A stretch of 44,975 nucleotides of DNA. It comes from Ophiothrix spiculata (taxonomy: Eukaryota > Echinodermata > Ophiuroidea > Amphilepidida > Ophiotrichidae). Every line of letters begins with the position of its first letter. The stretch's first letter is position 1. Location: the NCBI GenBank assembly GCA_000969725.1, contig JXSR01S011179.1; one strand, given 5' to 3'. The translations under genes were made by a program, and so were the position numbers. Shown piece after piece: positions 44,036-44,975 of this stretch. The notes below the pieces were generated by a model. That model made no database searches and was not told the DNA's origin. It saw only the letters and a program-made list of their open reading frames with translations.

Positions 44036-44216
44036 ATGATCACTCGCAACTACTTCAACTTGTTGCAGTTCAAACGTGAGCTGAAAACATACCTTTTTCG
44101 GCAAGCATTTCCAGATTCATAAGTTTGTTTTTTCTGTTTTTGTAGTGTTTTTGTTTTAGCGCTTAGAGTTTTTTGTAGATTTTGCGCTTTATAAATGCGA
44201 TTTATTATTATTATTA
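44036..44216 (+). mobile_element. 5'-truncated LINE 3' end (L2/CR1-like) with (ATT)n tail
   Basis: A 28-codon frame ends LLQFKRELKTYLFRQAFPDS before TAA at 44120-44122, matching the usual C-terminus of non-LTR retrotransposon ORFs (F+--LKTYLF-QAF). The 3' untranslated part contains TTTTAGCGCTTAGAG, then TTTTGCGCTTTATAAATGCG, then TTTATTATTATTATTA, a tail widely seen in animal L2/CR1-type elements. Dead fragment. Confidence 0.75.
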
Positions 44217-44218
44217 AG

Positions 44219-44707
44219 GCTACAGTCCCTTTAGATGAGCAATAGACCGGAACGTCAAGTTCACGATGAGTTTTGGCCAACTTAGACATGTTCGATTATC
44301 ACAATATTTAGTGTACATAAAGAGTAAACTCTCTAAATTATACACAAGCCTTTATTAATGATTTTAGTGACAAGAACACGGTCAAAATGACATCAACAGC
44401 ATACGACAAAAAATTTCATGCCTTTTTCGCGGAAACCGTATAGATTCATGTGTTTCCGTGAACCGATTTCATTCCAATTTGACAGATAACATTTCGAACA
44501 CTAATGAAATAATTGTTTATTTTGTTTTAAATTTATCACATCATTAAATTGTCTTGAGGACAATGACAATACTGCCTATAGCACGTAATTTTACCGTCAA
44601 ATTTCCCGTTGTTAAAATCGCTCGATAAAATCTTTCCGCTTTAATGAAATTATTTTTGTTGTACAAAAAAGAATTGCTGTGACACCCCCTTAATCGCATA
44701 TGTACTT
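44219..44707. other. Unique sequence, no gene seen
   Basis: AT-rich sequence between the LINE fragment and the minus-strand gene end. It may hold 3' flanking sequence of that gene. No repeats or structural RNA recognised. Confidence 0.4.
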
Positions 44708-44713
44708 TTTATT
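44708..44713 (-). promoter_or_regulatory. AATAAA polyadenylation signal
   Basis: On the minus strand AATAAA starts 18 bases after the TGA stop of the terminal exon at 44731. The short distance fits a compact 3' untranslated region. Confidence 0.45.
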
Positions 44714-44730
44714 AAATTGAAAGGATAACA

Positions 44731-44975
44731 TCATTGTTTTTTGTTTTTGTCAAAGATGTCGACCTCAACAGGCGAATTCTGAAAGTCGAGATATGAGGCT
44801 TTATAAGTTAAAACATCGAATTTTTACACTTTATTGACCGCTAACAGGTCTAAAACCGTTGTATAGTCACAACGGATGGTATTAATAATATTTTAGTATA
44901 GTTTGTACTCACATCAGCTCCTTGAATCAAAATATCTTCACAGAAATGGTAATATTCCTTGCAGACAACGCCCTG
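44731..44975 (-). CDS. 3' end of an unrecognised gene running off the right edge (two exons)
   Basis: On the minus strand 44913-44975 is open in only one frame, reads QGVVCKEYYHFCEDILIQGA plus D, and ends GAT|GTGAGT, a near-perfect donor in phase 0. After a 134-nt intron that ends TCTCGACTTTCAG, the terminal exon 44731-44778 reads NSPVEVDIFDKNKKQ and stops at TGA, in matching phase. AATAAA follows at 44713. Donor, acceptor, phase, stop and poly(A) signal agree, which is unusual by chance in such AT-rich DNA. The protein is not recognised; upstream exons lie beyond the window. It is not part of the duplicated blocks. Confidence 0.5.

Noticed and set aside
1-44975. tRNA, rRNA or snRNA genes
   Set aside because: No cloverleaf with A and B boxes or conserved RNA motif was seen on either strand by eye.

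Overview
The window is AT-rich eukaryotic DNA with no bacterial gene organisation: no operons, no ribosome binding sites and almost no long open frames. It holds intron-like GT...AG structures, many short inverted-repeat DNA transposons (MITEs), two 5'-truncated LINE 3' ends and one Helitron-like element with a minisatellite core. This fits an invertebrate animal, probably marine (mollusc-like elements are a weak hint); the species cannot be read from the sequence. Two runs of N (13670-14270 and 30907-31621) are assembly gaps.

Most of the window is one set of nested segmental duplications. Block A occurs three times (A1 416-4062, A2 20884-24087, A3 26640-29168), block C twice (C1 18369-20440, C2 24540-26639) and the long block X twice (X1 4063-12960, X2 29169-43695). 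The order is A1-X1-(unique 12961-18177)-C1-A2-LINE-C2-A3-X2-(unique right end). C1 leads into A2 and C2 into A3; A1+X1 matches A3+X2. Inside A, C and X the same smaller unit recurs (two units in each X), so the array is an old tandem family that was later copied again in larger pieces.

The recurring unit looks like the remains of an unrecognised multi-exon gene family. On the plus strand, three short exon-like segments have matching splice phases (50, 148 and 56 nt, best in A2 at 22491-23050). About 0.5-1 kb downstream lies a 135-nt, 45-codon, phase-symmetric exon-like segment, present in six full copies and one truncated copy. Most copies of the first three segments carry stops, frameshifts or lost splice sites. 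A second conserved coding-like segment lies on the minus strand in five places (best 18178-18354). Whether any copy is still a working gene cannot be decided here.

The duplicated copies act as natural empty sites for several mobile elements: a 702-bp TTAA-flanked fold-back (42564-43265), a 405-bp element with 8-bp duplications (11716-12120), a 1092-bp Tc1/mariner-like element with TA duplications (35061-36152), a 200-bp element with CTA duplications (21884-22083), and the roughly 2.45-kb Helitron-like element (30638-33088). At the right edge, the minus strand shows what looks like the 3' end of a separate gene: a partial exon, a 134-nt intron, a 16-codon terminal exon and an AATAAA signal.
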